Shown here one piece after another: positions 40,681 to 50,431 of a stretch of DNA of 64,000 bases. The translations under genes were made by a program, and so were the position numbers. Origin of the DNA: Galbibacter sp038433465 (GTDB taxonomy: Bacteria; Bacteroidota; Bacteroidia; Flavobacteriales; Flavobacteriaceae); the NCBI RefSeq assembly GCF_038433465.1, contig NZ_JAESVF010000004.1, positions 1-64,000 on the forward strand, given 5' to 3'. Numbering within the stretch: position 1 is the stretch's first letter; every line of letters begins with the position of its first letter. The notes under the pieces were generated by a model. The model made no database searches and had not been told where the DNA came from. It saw nothing but the letters and a program-made list of their open reading frames with translations.

Positions 40681-41863
40681 TGTATTGTTTTAATGCTTCT
40701 TTTAAAATTGCAACGGCTTTTACCAAGTTTTCTTTTTTAAGTACATAGGCAATTCGAATTTGGTCGTAACCAATACCAGGAGTTGAGTAAAACCCAGCTG
40801 CAGGAGCAACCATAACAGTTTCTCCGTTTAAATCGAATTTTTCTAGTAGCCATTGCGCAAAATCATCGGTGTTTTTTACTGGTAATTTTGCAATACAATA
40901 AAATGCACCTTGTGGCTTTGCTACCGTAACACCTTCAATTTTATTTAATTCAGAAATTAATAAATCTCTGCGTTCTACATATTCTTCAATTACTTCGTCA
41001 AAATAACTTTGCGGAGTGTCTAATGCAGCTTCACTGGCAATTAAGGCGTATGAAGGAGGCGAAAGTCTTGCTTGTGCAAATTTTAAAGCCGTTGTAATAA
41101 CTTCTTTATTTCTTGTGATTAGGCAACCAATACGCGCACCACACATGCTGTATCTTTTAGAAACAGAATCGATAACAATGGCGTTGTCTTCAAGTCCTTC
41201 TTCTTGTAAAATAGAATAATGCTCGGCACCATCGTATGCAAATTCACGGTAAACTTCATCAGCAATTAAAAATAAATCGTGTTTTTTAACGATAGAAGCC
41301 AGTTTTTTAATTTCTTCTTTCGAATACATGTATCCAGTTGGATTCCCTGGGTTACAAATTAAAATGGCTTTTGTTTTTGGAGTGATTAGTTTTTCAAAAT
41401 CCTCGATTGGAGGTAGCGCAAAATTATTGTCTATTTTAGAAACTACAGGTACAACCTTCACGCCCGAAGCGGTAGCAAAACCATTGTAGTTTGCGTAAAA
41501 TGGTTCTGGAATAATAATTTCGTCGTCGGTATCTGTAATAGACCCCATGGTAAACATTAACGCTTCCGAACCACCTGTTGTAATGATGATTTCCTTTGGA
41601 TTTACATTAATGTCTCTCCCTGCGTAATATTTGGTAAGTTTAGTACGGTATTCTTCCGAACCTTCACTTCTGCTATATTCTAAAATTTCTAAGTTGTTGT
41701 TTTTAACCGCATCAAGTGCAACTTGAGGGGTTTTAATATCGGGTTGTCCAATATTCAAGTGAAATACGTTGATTCCTCTTTTTTTAGCATCTTCAGCATA
41801 AGGAACTAACTTTCTAATAGGGGATTCAGGCATTTTAAGCCCTTTTTCAGAAATTACTGGCAT
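40673..41863 (-). CDS. PLP-dependent aminotransferase, class I (aspartate aminotransferase-like)
   Basis: This 396-residue fold-type I aminotransferase has NIGQPDIKTP (substrate loop), TTGGSEALMF, NPGNPTGYMYS, and DEVYREF with its PLP-binding Asp-x-x-Tyr. DSVSKRYSMCGARIGC supplies the Schiff-base Lys, and the C-terminal Arg is in RIAY. It is probably an aspartate or aromatic amino-acid transaminase. Tryptophan/kynurenine-type substrates cannot be excluded but are not indicated. It is co-transcribed with murB (8-nt overlap). Confidence 0.92.
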   Translation of the reverse strand: MPVISEKGLKMPESPIRKLVPYAEDAKKRGINVFHLNIGQPDIKTPQVALDAVKNNNLEILEYSRSEGSEEYRTKLTKYYAGRDINVNPKEIIITTGGSEALMFTMGSITDTDDEIIIPEPFYANYNGFATASGVKVVPVVSKIDNNFALPPIEDFEKLITPKTKAILICNPGNPTGYMYSKEEIKKLASIVKKHDLFLIADEVYREFAYDGAEHYSILQEEGLEDNAIVIDSVSKRYSMCGARIGCLITRNKEVITTALKFAQARLSPPSYALIASEAALDTPQSYFDEVIEEYVERRDLLISELNKIEGVTVAKPQGAFYCIAKLPVKNTDDFAQWLLEKFDLNGETVMVAPAAGFYSTPGIGYDQIRIAYVLKKENLVKAVAILKEALKQYNA

Positions 41864-42047
41864 ATCTCAAGTTTTATATCGTGCAAATTTGCAAAATATA
41901 TTTAATAAATCGTTGGAGTTTTTCAATCTTCTGTAATTAAGATAACATACAAATATTCTGTATTGAATATTCTCGCGTTATTTTACCGTAACACCTTGAT
42001 TGTGTTTGTGTAAATTGTAGTATATTGTATAGGTTAACCTTGTAATA

Positions 42048-42707
42048 TTGAAAGCTTTTTACAATATATCGTTTCAGCGACGTGGACGTCTTATTTTAGG
42101 ATTGTCGGCTGTTTTGGCGGTTATTTTTTTAAGTAGCTTGGTGGAAAATTGGCAATTAAAAGAAATGAATAAAGACATGTCGTCTTTGTATGTCGATAGG
42201 TTAATACCAGCTTCAGATATTTATTATGTATCGCAATTATTACATCAGAAAGAAAAGGAATTGATAGAATTCCCTTCGGATGTTATTCAGCATAAACACT
42301 TAAATCATGCTATCGATTCTTTGTTAAACCATTACGAAGCAACCTACTTTGTGCCGAATGAAAAGCAGTATTTGCAAGAGTTTGTTTCTAATTATGAAAA
42401 ATTAAAGACGCTAGAAATTTCCAAGTTGGAAACATCTAATAAAGCCGATTTATTTGCGCTGTATTCTAGTATGCAAAAGTTGTTGTCGCAATTAATAGAT
42501 GTGCAATCGGAGGTAGGAGAAGAGTTAAAATCGCACTCTTTTAAAAAGTTTTATACGTCAAATCAATTGTATTATTTCCGTTTGGCTTTAACGGTTTTGG
42601 TCGTGTTTTTAATTGTAGTTTTATTAGTTACCGTTCCAAAACGTGTTGCCAAGAAAATATTTAAACCGAATCTAAAAGTTGTCAAAAACACCGATTTCAA
42701 TTCATAA
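42048..42707 (+). CDS. Membrane protein with 4-helix-bundle (MCP-like) sensor fold
   Basis: This 219-residue protein has a membrane helix at about 16-33 (LILGLSAVLAVIFLSSLV), a helical periplasmic domain of about 140 residues (MNKDMSSLYVDRLIPASDIYYVSQLLHQKEKELIEF, read in parts) and a second membrane helix at about 178-200. A basic tail of about 20 residues follows. The layout is that of the 4HB_MCP sensor domain without any HAMP or signalling domain. The only possible start is a TTG at 42048. The output partner is unknown. Confidence 0.7.
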   Translation: MKAFYNISFQRRGRLILGLSAVLAVIFLSSLVENWQLKEMNKDMSSLYVDRLIPASDIYYVSQLLHQKEKELIEFPSDVIQHKHLNHAIDSLLNHYEATYFVPNEKQYLQEFVSNYEKLKTLEISKLETSNKADLFALYSSMQKLLSQLIDVQSEVGEELKSHSFKKFYTSNQLYYFRLALTVLVVFLIVVLLVTVPKRVAKKIFKPNLKVVKNTDFNS

Positions 42708-42710
42708 AAA

Positions 42711-42735
42711 AAGCGACCCAAAACTTGAGTCGCTT
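42711..42735. terminator. Terminator between convergent genes
   Basis: AAGCGAC ... GTCGCTT stem with an A-run before it, between the 42048-42707 and DUF1573 genes. Confidence 0.7.
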
Positions 42736-42758
42736 CATTATAAAAAATATACTTTTTG

Positions 42759-43148
42759 TTATTTCCCAGTGCTATTTGCCATCACAGTTCCTTTAATTTT
42801 TAAAGCCACTGTTGGGGTTTCAGCATTCGACTGTACCGTAATAGTTTTTCTAATTGGTCCAGTTCTGTTTGTGTCATATTTAACCTCTATCACACCAGTG
42901 TCTCCAGGAGCAACTGGGTCTTTAGGTTTTTTAGGAATTGTACATCCGCAACTAGAGCGCACATTAGAAATTACTAGGGGAGCAGTACCTGTATTTTTAA
43001 ATTCAAATACACGAACACCATCACTTCCTTTTGAGATTTCTCCGTAGTCAATTACATCGGATTTAAATTCTATTTTTGCTACTTTGTCTTGAGCTGTGGC
43101 AGTAAAACCAATCACTCCAACAAATAAAAGCATTAGTAATTTTTTCAT
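42759..43148 (-). CDS. DUF1573 domain protein, exported
   Basis: The 129 residues begin with a signal peptide (MKKLLMLLFVGVIGFTATAQ). A single Ig-like DUF1573 domain follows: YGEISKGSDGVRVFEFKNTGTAPLVISNVRSSCGCTIP (read in parts) with its characteristic CGC, then PVAPGDTGVIEVKYDTNRTGPIRKTITV. This domain is abundant in Bacteroidota and resembles ASPM/SPD-2/Hydin Ig folds. It is likely a periplasmic binding module. Partner unknown. Confidence 0.93.
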   Translation of the reverse strand: MKKLLMLLFVGVIGFTATAQDKVAKIEFKSDVIDYGEISKGSDGVRVFEFKNTGTAPLVISNVRSSCGCTIPKKPKDPVAPGDTGVIEVKYDTNRTGPIRKTITVQSNAETPTVALKIKGTVMANSTGK

Positions 43149-43239
43149 CTTTTTAAGATTTAAGTGAATATCAAATTTACTTACTTTTAAGCAACCCGCA
43201 AAATTTATCGTTTATCTTTTATAATCTTACGGATATAGC

Positions 43240-43247
43240 TATTTTTG
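43240..43247 (+). promoter_or_regulatory. -7 box for valS
   Basis: TATTTTTG matches TAnnTTTG and ends 29 nt before the valS ATG at 43277. The -33 region is only T-rich. Confidence 0.45.
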
Positions 43248-43276
43248 CAATCTTAATTCAAAAAGTGTTCCAAAAT

Positions 43277-45907
43277 ATGAATATTCCATCAAAATACGAT
43301 GCCAAATCGGTTGAGAGTAAATGGTATGACTACTGGATGAAAAATGATTTTTTCCGTTCAGAGCCAGATGAAAGAGAGCCATACACCATTGTAATTCCAC
43401 CGCCAAACGTCACCGGAGTATTGCATATGGGGCATATGTTGAATAACACAATTCAAGATGTGCTTATCAGAAGAGCGCGTCTAAAAGGATTGAACGCTTG
43501 TTGGGTGCCAGGTACCGACCATGCTTCAATTGCTACTGAAGCAAAAGTAGTGGCGAAGTTGAAAGAGCAAGGCATCAATAAATCCGATTTAACACGTGAA
43601 GAGTTTTTAAAACACGCTTGGGATTGGACCGAAGAGTACGGAGGTGTAATCTTAGAGCAACTTAAAAAACTTGGATGTTCGTGTGATTGGGAGCGTACAA
43701 AATTCACGATGGATGACGATATGTCAGCATCAGTGATTAAAGTTTTTGTTGATTTATATGAAAAAGGACTGATTTACCGTGGTTTCAGAATGGTAAATTG
43801 GGACCCAGAGGCAAAAACTACCCTGTCTGATGAAGAAGTGATTTACGAAGAACGTCAAGGATTACTATACCATTTGGCGTATCAAATTGAAGGAAGCGAC
43901 GAAAAAGTAATTATTGCAACTACGCGTCCAGAAACTATTTTGGGAGATACCGCAATTTGTATCAACCCGAATGACGAGCGTTACACGCATTTACGAGGAA
44001 AAAAGGCAATTGTGCCACTTACAAATCGTGTGATTCCAATTATTCAAGATGAATATGTAGATGTAGAATTTGGAACTGGGTGTTTAAAAGTAACTCCTGC
44101 TCATGATGAAAACGATAAAAATCTTGGTGAAAAGCACAATCTTGAAGTAATTGATATTTTTAATGCTGATGCTACTTTAAATAGTAACGGACTTCATTAC
44201 GAAGGGAAAGATAGATTTGTTGTTCGTAAAGAAATTTCAAAAGAATTAGAAGAAAAAGGATTTTTAGTAAAAACTGAAAATCATATCAATAAAGTAGGAA
44301 CTTCCGAGCGTACCAAGGCAGTTATCGAGCCTCGCTTGTCCGACCAATGGTTTTTGAAAATGGACAATTTGGTGAAGCCTGCACTCGACGCTGTTTTGAC
44401 TGATAAAGAGATACAGTTATTTCCGTCGAAATTTGAAAATACCTATCGCCACTGGCTAGAAAACATCCGCGATTGGAATATTTCGCGTCAGCTTTGGTGG
44501 GGACACCAAATCCCTGCGTATTACTACGGGGATGGAGAAAACGATTTTGTTGTTGCTGAAACTCCTGAAGAAGCTCTGATAAAAGCACAAGAAAAATCTG
44601 GAAACACAAATTTAACTGTTGCCGATTTAAAACAAGATGAAGACTCACTTGATACTTGGTTTTCTTCTTGGTTGTGGCCAATAAGTGTTTTCAATGGTAT
44701 TATGGAGCCAGAAAACAAAGAGATTGAATATTACTACCCAACCAACGATTTGGTTACGGGGCCAGATATTCTTTTCTTTTGGGTGGCACGTATGATTTTT
44801 GCTGGTTATGAATTCCGTGGAAAGAAACCATTCAACAATGTGTATTTAACTGGACTTGTAAGAGATAAACAACGTCGTAAAATGTCGAAATCTCTTGGAA
44901 ACTCGCCAGATGCTTTAAAATTAATTGAAGAATTTGGAGCCGATGGAGTTCGTGTTGGATTGTTGTTGAGTTCTGCAGCAGGAAACGACTTGTTGTTTGA
45001 CGAAAGTTTATGTCAACAAGGGAAGAATTTTGCAAATAAAGTATGGAATGCCTTCCGCTTAGTAAAAGGTTGGGAAGTTGCCGATATCGAGCAGCCAGCT
45101 TATGCGCAAACAGCAATTAATTGGTACAAAAGTAAGTTTCAGTACACACTTAAAAATATTGAAGAGCAATTCTCAAAATATAGAATTTCGGATGCTTTAA
45201 TGGCAACTTATAAATTGGTTTGGGACGATTTTTGTTCGTGGTTGTTAGAAATGGTTAAACCAGCTTATCAACAACCAATCGATGCAAAAACCTATGCTGA
45301 GGTGGTTGCTTTGTTTGAAGAAAATTTAAAGATTTTACATCCGTTTATGCCATTTTTATCAGAAGAAATTTGGCAACTTATGTCAGAGCGTACCGCAGAT
45401 GAAGCTTTAATTGTTGCGCAATGGCCTACACTTACCACTGCCGATGAACAGATTATTACAGAGTTTGATTTTGCTTCGGAAGTAATTGCTGGTGTTAGAA
45501 CGATTCGAAAAGAGAAGAATATTGCTTTTAAAAATGAAATTTCGCTTTCTGTAATGAATAATGAGTCGGTTGCTTCAACTTTCGACAGTATTATTCAGAA
45601 GCTAGGAAATATTGATACGTTGACTTATGTTACTGAAAAGGTTGACGGAGCCTTATCTTTCAGAGTAAAATCAAACGAGTATTTTATTCCTGTAAGTGGA
45701 GCGATTGATGTTGAAGAAGAAATTAAGAAAATTGAAGAAGAGTTGAAATACACGGAAGGTTTCTTGAAATCTGTTCAGAAGAAATTATCGAATGAACGTT
45801 TTGTAAACAACGCACCTGAACAAGTGGTGGCGGTAGAAAAGCAAAAAGAAGCCGATGCACTTGCAAAAATTGAAACTTTGAAAGACAGTTTAGCAAGTTT
45901 GAAATAA
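43277..45907 (+). CDS. valS: Valine--tRNA ligase
   Basis: It charges tRNA-Val and edits Thr-tRNA. The length is 876 residues from the ATG at 43277 (MNIPSKYDAKSVESKWY); a GTG at 43265 would add four. The class I motifs are HMGH (50-53) and KMSKS (535-539). The CP1 editing domain holds ATTRPETILGDTA and GTGCLKVTPAHDENDK. The C-terminal coiled-coil arm (EEEIKKIEEELKYTEGFL ... LSNERFVNNAPEQVV) is the ValS-specific tRNA clamp. Confidence 0.98.
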   Translation: MNIPSKYDAKSVESKWYDYWMKNDFFRSEPDEREPYTIVIPPPNVTGVLHMGHMLNNTIQDVLIRRARLKGLNACWVPGTDHASIATEAKVVAKLKEQGINKSDLTREEFLKHAWDWTEEYGGVILEQLKKLGCSCDWERTKFTMDDDMSASVIKVFVDLYEKGLIYRGFRMVNWDPEAKTTLSDEEVIYEERQGLLYHLAYQIEGSDEKVIIATTRPETILGDTAICINPNDERYTHLRGKKAIVPLTNRVIPIIQDEYVDVEFGTGCLKVTPAHDENDKNLGEKHNLEVIDIFNADATLNSNGLHYEGKDRFVVRKEISKELEEKGFLVKTENHINKVGTSERTKAVIEPRLSDQWFLKMDNLVKPALDAVLTDKEIQLFPSKFENTYRHWLENIRDWNISRQLWWGHQIPAYYYGDGENDFVVAETPEEALIKAQEKSGNTNLTVADLKQDEDSLDTWFSSWLWPISVFNGIMEPENKEIEYYYPTNDLVTGPDILFFWVARMIFAGYEFRGKKPFNNVYLTGLVRDKQRRKMSKSLGNSPDALKLIEEFGADGVRVGLLLSSAAGNDLLFDESLCQQGKNFANKVWNAFRLVKGWEVADIEQPAYAQTAINWYKSKFQYTLKNIEEQFSKYRISDALMATYKLVWDDFCSWLLEMVKPAYQQPIDAKTYAEVVALFEENLKILHPFMPFLSEEIWQLMSERTADEALIVAQWPTLTTADEQIITEFDFASEVIAGVRTIRKEKNIAFKNEISLSVMNNESVASTFDSIIQKLGNIDTLTYVTEKVDGALSFRVKSNEYFIPVSGAIDVEEEIKKIEEELKYTEGFLKSVQKKLSNERFVNNAPEQVVAVEKQKEADALAKIETLKDSLASLK

Positions 45908-45928
45908 TAATATTTTACAGTAATACAA

Positions 45929-45960
45929 TAAAAAATCCCGCTCATTGGCGGGATTTTTTA
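45929..45960. terminator. Bidirectional terminator after valS
   Basis: AAAAAATCCCGC / GCGGGATTTTTT hairpin between convergent valS and the ACBP gene. Confidence 0.9.
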
Positions 45961-45979
45961 TGTGCTATGTTGAGTTTTT

Positions 45980-46240
45980 TTAATACTTAAAATACGATTT
46001 TACCAAAGCCACATATTGTTTTTTGGCATCTTCTTCGGTAAGTCCGCGCGCTTGAAAAAGTGCATTTGCTTTAAAAGCATTTATAATTGAACGGCGACTT
46101 CCTGGCGGTTCGCTATTTTGTGTAGCTTTTTTATAATAGGCGTATAAGCGCAATAAAAAATCTGCTGGGAATAAGTCTTCACAGTTATTTACACGGGCAA
46201 CAGCCTCTTCAAATTCTTTATCGAGCTCTTCTAGAGTCAT
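45980..46240 (-). CDS. Acyl-CoA-binding protein
   Basis: This 86-residue four-helix protein of the ACBP family binds long-chain acyl-CoA esters in the cytoplasm. It has LDKEFEEAVARVN, LRLYAYYKKATQ (the family's LYxxYKQAT) and a third-helix stretch in which the usual KWDAW is replaced by AFKANALFQ. LTEEDAKKQYVALVKS is typical of the last helix. It lies 2 nt downstream of psd and may supply acyl-CoA to the phospholipid pathway encoded with it. Confidence 0.88.
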   Translation of the reverse strand: MTLEELDKEFEEAVARVNNCEDLFPADFLLRLYAYYKKATQNSEPPGSRRSIINAFKANALFQARGLTEEDAKKQYVALVKSYFKY

Positions 46241-46242
46241 CT

Positions 46243-46890
46243 TTATTTGGCAATAATGTCTATTCCTCCTTTAACCTTTTGTCCTAAAGAAACTTTTACT
46301 TCTGCATCAAGCGGTAAGTAAAGGTCTACTCTCGACCCGAATTTTATAAATCCAGCATCGGTTCCTTGAATTGCTTGGTCGCCTTCTTTGGCATAATTTA
46401 CAATTCGCTTTGCCAACGCACCCGCTATTTGGCGGTATAAAACTTCTCCGTAAGTTGGATTATCGACAACAACGGTGGTACGTTCGTTTTCTTCTGAAGC
46501 TTTTGGGTGCCAAGCTACCAAGTATTTTCCTGGGTGATATTTGCTGTATTTTACAATTCCGCTAAGCGCATATCGAGTAACATGTACATTAATTGGCGAC
46601 ATGAAAATAGATACTTGTAAACGTTTGTCTTTAAAATATTCTTTTTCGAATACTTCTTCAATGACTACCACTTTTCCGTCAACTGGTGCGATAATATTTT
46701 CATCGCTGATAGTTGTTTTTCTTTTTGGATTTCTGAAGAATTGTAAGATCAGAACTAAAACAATTAAACAAGCAATTTGAATAAGTGTTTTTAGCCAAGA
46801 AATACCCACATAATATTCTGCCAAGATAACTGCAGCAGCAATGATAATAAATGTAACGGCTATAATTTTATGTCCTTCTTTATGAAACAT
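46243..46890 (-). CDS. psd: Phosphatidylserine decarboxylase family protein
   Basis: It makes phosphatidylethanolamine from phosphatidylserine. The length is 215 residues, the short form. Two N-terminal membrane helices (about 7-45) are followed by IIAPVDGKVVVIEEV, SIFMSPINVHVTR, YHPGKYLVAWHPKASEENER and the self-cleavage site FGSRVDLYLP, where the Ser becomes the pyruvoyl group. The start overlaps cdsA by 11 nt. No pssA is visible in this window. Confidence 0.93.
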   Translation of the reverse strand: MFHKEGHKIIAVTFIIIAAAVILAEYYVGISWLKTLIQIACLIVLVLILQFFRNPKRKTTISDENIIAPVDGKVVVIEEVFEKEYFKDKRLQVSIFMSPINVHVTRYALSGIVKYSKYHPGKYLVAWHPKASEENERTTVVVDNPTYGEVLYRQIAGALAKRIVNYAKEGDQAIQGTDAGFIKFGSRVDLYLPLDAEVKVSLGQKVKGGIDIIAK

Positions 46891-47695
46891 AATTAAATAT
46901 TTGAAGTGTTAGGTATGCAAACGGTGCGGCAAAAATTAAGCTGTCCAAACGGTCTAATAAACCACCGTGCCCAGGAAGTATTGCTCCGCTATCTTTTACG
47001 CCCGCTAAGCGTTTGAATTTTGATTCTACTAAATCGCCAATCGACCCTGTAACAACTACAATAAACGCTAGTAATAACCATTGTTGTAAGTTGAGTTCGT
47101 CGCTGTATTTATACAATAAATAGGCTGCTCCAAGTGCAAATACGAGTCCGCCTATAAAACCTTCAATCGTTTTTTTAGGTGAAACACTTGGGAAAAGTTT
47201 GTTTTTCCCGATGCTTTTTCCAACTAGGTATGCAAACGAATCGTTTACCCAAATCAATATAAAAATACCAATTATTAAAGATTCAGCAAAATGATGTACT
47301 TGGTACGGAATCATAGTTAAAAAAATACAGCCGCCACCAATATAACTTAGGGTAATAATAAACTTTTGTGTGTTGGTGTAGTCGAGTTTTTCTTTTGAAA
47401 ATAAACGACCTATCAACGCTAAATTTACTGCTATACAGATAACAAGTAAAACTGTTCTGAGGGTGTTTTGGTAAGCAATTTCTCCGAGGAGATATACAAA
47501 AACCCACCAAAGTGCTAAAAATGCTAAAAAAATATAGTAGCCACTTAAGCGGATAATTTTTTTAAACTCATATATGCAGGTAATTCCAAATATAAGAAAG
47601 AGGAAATCGAAAGCATCATTACTAAGAAATACTGCTGCTAAAAGTAAAAAAACATAGATAATACCAGTTAAGGCACGTTTTAAAAGTTCTTTCAC
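46880..47695 (-). CDS. cdsA: Phosphatidate cytidylyltransferase
   Basis: It makes CDP-diacylglycerol from CTP and phosphatidate, the precursor for phosphatidylserine. This 271-residue membrane protein has about eight helices. The C-terminal signature reads SIGDLVESKFKRLAGVKDSG then LPGHGGLLDRLDSLIFAAP, the CdsA consensus. FAYLVGKSIGKNKLFP and SPKKTIEGFIGG are also typical. The start is GTG (KELLKRALTGIIYVF). It overlaps psd by 11 nt, so the two enzymes are made together. Confidence 0.95.
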   Translation of the reverse strand: MKELLKRALTGIIYVFLLLAAVFLSNDAFDFLFLIFGITCIYEFKKIIRLSGYYIFLAFLALWWVFVYLLGEIAYQNTLRTVLLVICIAVNLALIGRLFSKEKLDYTNTQKFIITLSYIGGGCIFLTMIPYQVHHFAESLIIGIFILIWVNDSFAYLVGKSIGKNKLFPSVSPKKTIEGFIGGLVFALGAAYLLYKYSDELNLQQWLLLAFIVVVTGSIGDLVESKFKRLAGVKDSGAILPGHGGLLDRLDSLIFAAPFAYLTLQIFNYVS

Positions 47696-47737
47696 ACAGT
47701 TCGGGTTTTAGTTTAAATTGCTGTTTTTCTAGAAAAA

Positions 47738-48346
47738 TTAAAGATCCTCTAGCAGCAGCAAATATAAGTTTTTTGAACTACTTCCGTATGTAAGAAAATC
47801 ATTTTCTTCTTTTATGCTAAAATGCTTAATGGTAGTAATATTCGTTGGAATTTGATTTTTGTTTTTGTTTTTAATTCCTCTTAAACCCTCGCCAATAGTA
47901 TCTACGAGCTGACTTGTAGTGGCAAAAATGATAAAGTTATCAGGTAAATCGTTTAATTTACTTTCTTTTATTTGGTTTGAAGAAATTAAAATAGCACCAA
48001 TATCTGCAACTAAGTTTTCGCATGGCGAAAGAAGAAGCGTTGCGTTATGGCAAACATTTGTTTTCTTTATGTTGAATTTATTAAAAACTTGATTCAGTTT
48101 TTCATCTAAGCAGCAAACTTGCTCTGGAGCCCAATTATTTTCAGATAGAATGTTTTGAAAGCAATCATAAACTTCATCTAAAGAATCGCAGTATAAAAAC
48201 TTACCGCCATTTTTTTTGAAATTTATAGTGAATTTTTCATCTGTTGGAAGCTTAATTTCTGGCATAAACTTTCCTCTTTGATCAGCTGCTGTACCAGAAG
48301 TATCTTGTTTTTGTTTTGATCCGAAAAGTTTCTTAAATAAGCTCAT
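47738..48346 (-). CDS. LUD domain protein (LutC/YkgG family)
   Basis: The 202 residues carry a LUD fold: FLYCDSLDEVYDCFQNIL, NATLLLSPCENLVADIGAILISS (read in parts) and the typical end FIIFATTSQLVDTIGEGLRGIKN. LutC proteins act in lactate oxidation with LutA and LutB, but neither is nearby. In Flavobacteriaceae this gene sits between ftsH and cdsA instead. The substrate role is unknown. Confidence 0.86.
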   Translation of the reverse strand: MSLFKKLFGSKQKQDTSGTAADQRGKFMPEIKLPTDEKFTINFKKNGGKFLYCDSLDEVYDCFQNILSENNWAPEQVCCLDEKLNQVFNKFNIKKTNVCHNATLLLSPCENLVADIGAILISSNQIKESKLNDLPDNFIIFATTSQLVDTIGEGLRGIKNKNKNQIPTNITTIKHFSIKEENDFLTYGSSSKNLYLLLLEDL

Positions 48347-48427
48347 TCTATAATTAATGGGGGAATTATTAGGTTATTTGGTGCTTTTAAAATATAAAAG
48401 TATAAAATTATTAACTATAACGTAGAA

Positions 48428-48460
48428 AACGGGAGTAAATTTTATTTTTTACTCCCGTTT
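48428..48460 (-). terminator. Terminator of ftsH
   Basis: AACGGGAGTAAA / TTTACTCCCGTT perfect stem around AT-rich sequence, 7 nt after the ftsH stop. Confidence 0.8.
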
Positions 48461-48466
48461 GTATAT

Positions 48467-50431
48467 TTAGTTTCCGTTTAGTTCTTGTTCTTCGGCTTCC
48501 TTAATGTCTTTTGCAAAAGGTCTTTTTCCGAAGATTCGTTCTAAATCGTCTTTGAAAATCACCTCTTTTTCTAGAAGATGTTCTGCTAGTTCGGTGAGTT
48601 TATCTTTATTGTTTTCTAATAATTCGATAGCTCTTATATATTGTGCTTCGATAATTTTAGAAATTTCTTTATCGATAAGTTGCGCTGTTTCTTCACTATA
48701 AGGTTTTGAGAAACCGTAGTCTGACTGTCCTGATGAATCGTAATATGTTAAGTTTCCGATTTTGTCATTCAGACCGTAAATGGTAACCATCGCTCTAGCT
48801 TGTTTGGTAACTTTTTCTAAGTCGCTTAACGCACCCGTTGAAATTTTATTGAAGATTACTTTTTCTGCAGCTCTACCACCAAGAGTAGCACACATTTCGT
48901 CTGCCATTTGCTCCGGACGAACAATTAAGCGTTCTTCTGGTAAATACCAAGCAGCACCCAAACTTTGTCCACGCGGTACAATAGTTACTTTTACCAATGG
49001 AGCAGCGTGTTCAAGCATCCAACTTACGGTAGCGTGACCAGCTTCATGGAAAGCAATTGTTTTCTTTTCTTCCGGAGTGATGATTTTGTTTTTCTTCTCC
49101 AAACCACCAACAATTCTATCTACTGCATCTAAAAACGATTGTTTATCTACAGCTTTCTTTCCATTTCTTGCAGCAATTAACGCAGCTTCGTTACAAACAT
49201 TTGCAATGTCGGCACCAGAAAAACCTGGAGTTTGCTTCGCTAAGAAATCGGTGTCTAGAGTTTCAGAAGTTTTAATTGGGCGTAAGTGAACTTCAAATAT
49301 CTCTTTACGCTCTCTAACGTCTGGAAGATCAACATAAATTTGTCTGTCGAAACGTCCAGCACGCATTAATGCTTTATCTAAAATATCTGCACGGTTGGTT
49401 GCTGCCAATACAATTACATTGGTGTTTGTTCCAAATCCGTCCATTTCTGTAAGCAATTGGTTAAGCGTATTTTCACGCTCGTCGTTACTTCCAGTCATGT
49501 TATTTTTTCCACGAGCTCTACCGATGGCATCAATCTCGTCAATAAAAATAATTGCAGGCGATTTGTCTTTTGCTTGTTTAAATAAGTCGCGCACTCTCGA
49601 TGCTCCAACTCCTACAAACATTTCAACAAAATCAGACCCAGAAAGTGAGAAGAAAGGAACTTTTGCTTCTCCGGCAACTGCTTTTGCAAGTAAGGTTTTA
49701 CCTGTTCCTGGAGGTCCTACAAGTAATGCTCCTTTTGGAATTTTACCTCCAAGATTTGTGTATTTTTCTGGATTTTTCAAGAATTCTACAATTTCTTGAA
49801 CTTCCTCTTTAGCACCTTCTAAACCAGCTACATCTTTAAAAGTAACTTTCATATCGGTTTTTTCATCAAAAAGACGTGCTTTTGATTTTCCGATATTGAA
49901 AATTTGACCACCAGCACCACCAGCACCTCCGCCAGACATACGACGCATTAAAAATACCCAAATTCCAATAATCAGAATAAAAGGAATAATTGATACTAAG
50001 ATATCACCAAGGAGACTCGATTCTTGACTGTAAACAATCGACGTCGATAGACTGTTGTCTGTAATTGTGCTATTTAATTTATTTTCAAAATTCTGTAAAT
50101 CACCGTACTGTAGTTCGTACTGTGGGATTTGCGCTGTCGATGGAATAAGCGATTTATCTTGAGCGTTTTTATGAATTTCTTTTTCTTTCGCTTCTTTGGT
50201 TAAATAGACATTTGCACGTCTAGTATTTGTGATAATTACAACCTTATTTACATCGCCTTCTTTTAAATACTCTTGTAATTTATCGGGTGTAATTTCTGGA
50301 GGCGTTTGCCAACTACTACCGCCCGAAAATAATTGTACACCTATGATGAAGAGTAAAATAGCACCGTAAATCCAGTAAGAGCTGAATTTAGGTTTTTTTG
50401 GGCTTGTATTGTTTTTATTTTCTTTTGCCAT
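48467..50431 (-). CDS. ftsH: ATP-dependent zinc metalloprotease FtsH
   Basis: This membrane-anchored AAA+ protease handles membrane and short-lived cytosolic proteins (LpxC in many Gram-negatives). The length is 654 residues. Two membrane helices (about 19-38 and 145-165) flank a periplasmic domain. A Gly-rich linker (SGGGAGGAGGQIF) and the AAA module follow, with Walker A GPPGTGKT (239-246), Walker B IIFIDEIDAIGR and SRH NRADILDKALMRAGRFDR. The M41 site HEAGH has His462, Glu463 and His466. Its own terminator follows. Confidence 0.98.
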   Translation of the reverse strand: MAKENKNNTSPKKPKFSSYWIYGAILLFIIGVQLFSGGSSWQTPPEITPDKLQEYLKEGDVNKVVIITNTRRANVYLTKEAKEKEIHKNAQDKSLIPSTAQIPQYELQYGDLQNFENKLNSTITDNSLSTSIVYSQESSLLGDILVSIIPFILIIGIWVFLMRRMSGGGAGGAGGQIFNIGKSKARLFDEKTDMKVTFKDVAGLEGAKEEVQEIVEFLKNPEKYTNLGGKIPKGALLVGPPGTGKTLLAKAVAGEAKVPFFSLSGSDFVEMFVGVGASRVRDLFKQAKDKSPAIIFIDEIDAIGRARGKNNMTGSNDERENTLNQLLTEMDGFGTNTNVIVLAATNRADILDKALMRAGRFDRQIYVDLPDVRERKEIFEVHLRPIKTSETLDTDFLAKQTPGFSGADIANVCNEAALIAARNGKKAVDKQSFLDAVDRIVGGLEKKNKIITPEEKKTIAFHEAGHATVSWMLEHAAPLVKVTIVPRGQSLGAAWYLPEERLIVRPEQMADEMCATLGGRAAEKVIFNKISTGALSDLEKVTKQARAMVTIYGLNDKIGNLTYYDSSGQSDYGFSKPYSEETAQLIDKEISKIIEAQYIRAIELLENNKDKLTELAEHLLEKEVIFKDDLERIFGKRPFAKDIKEAEEQELNGN

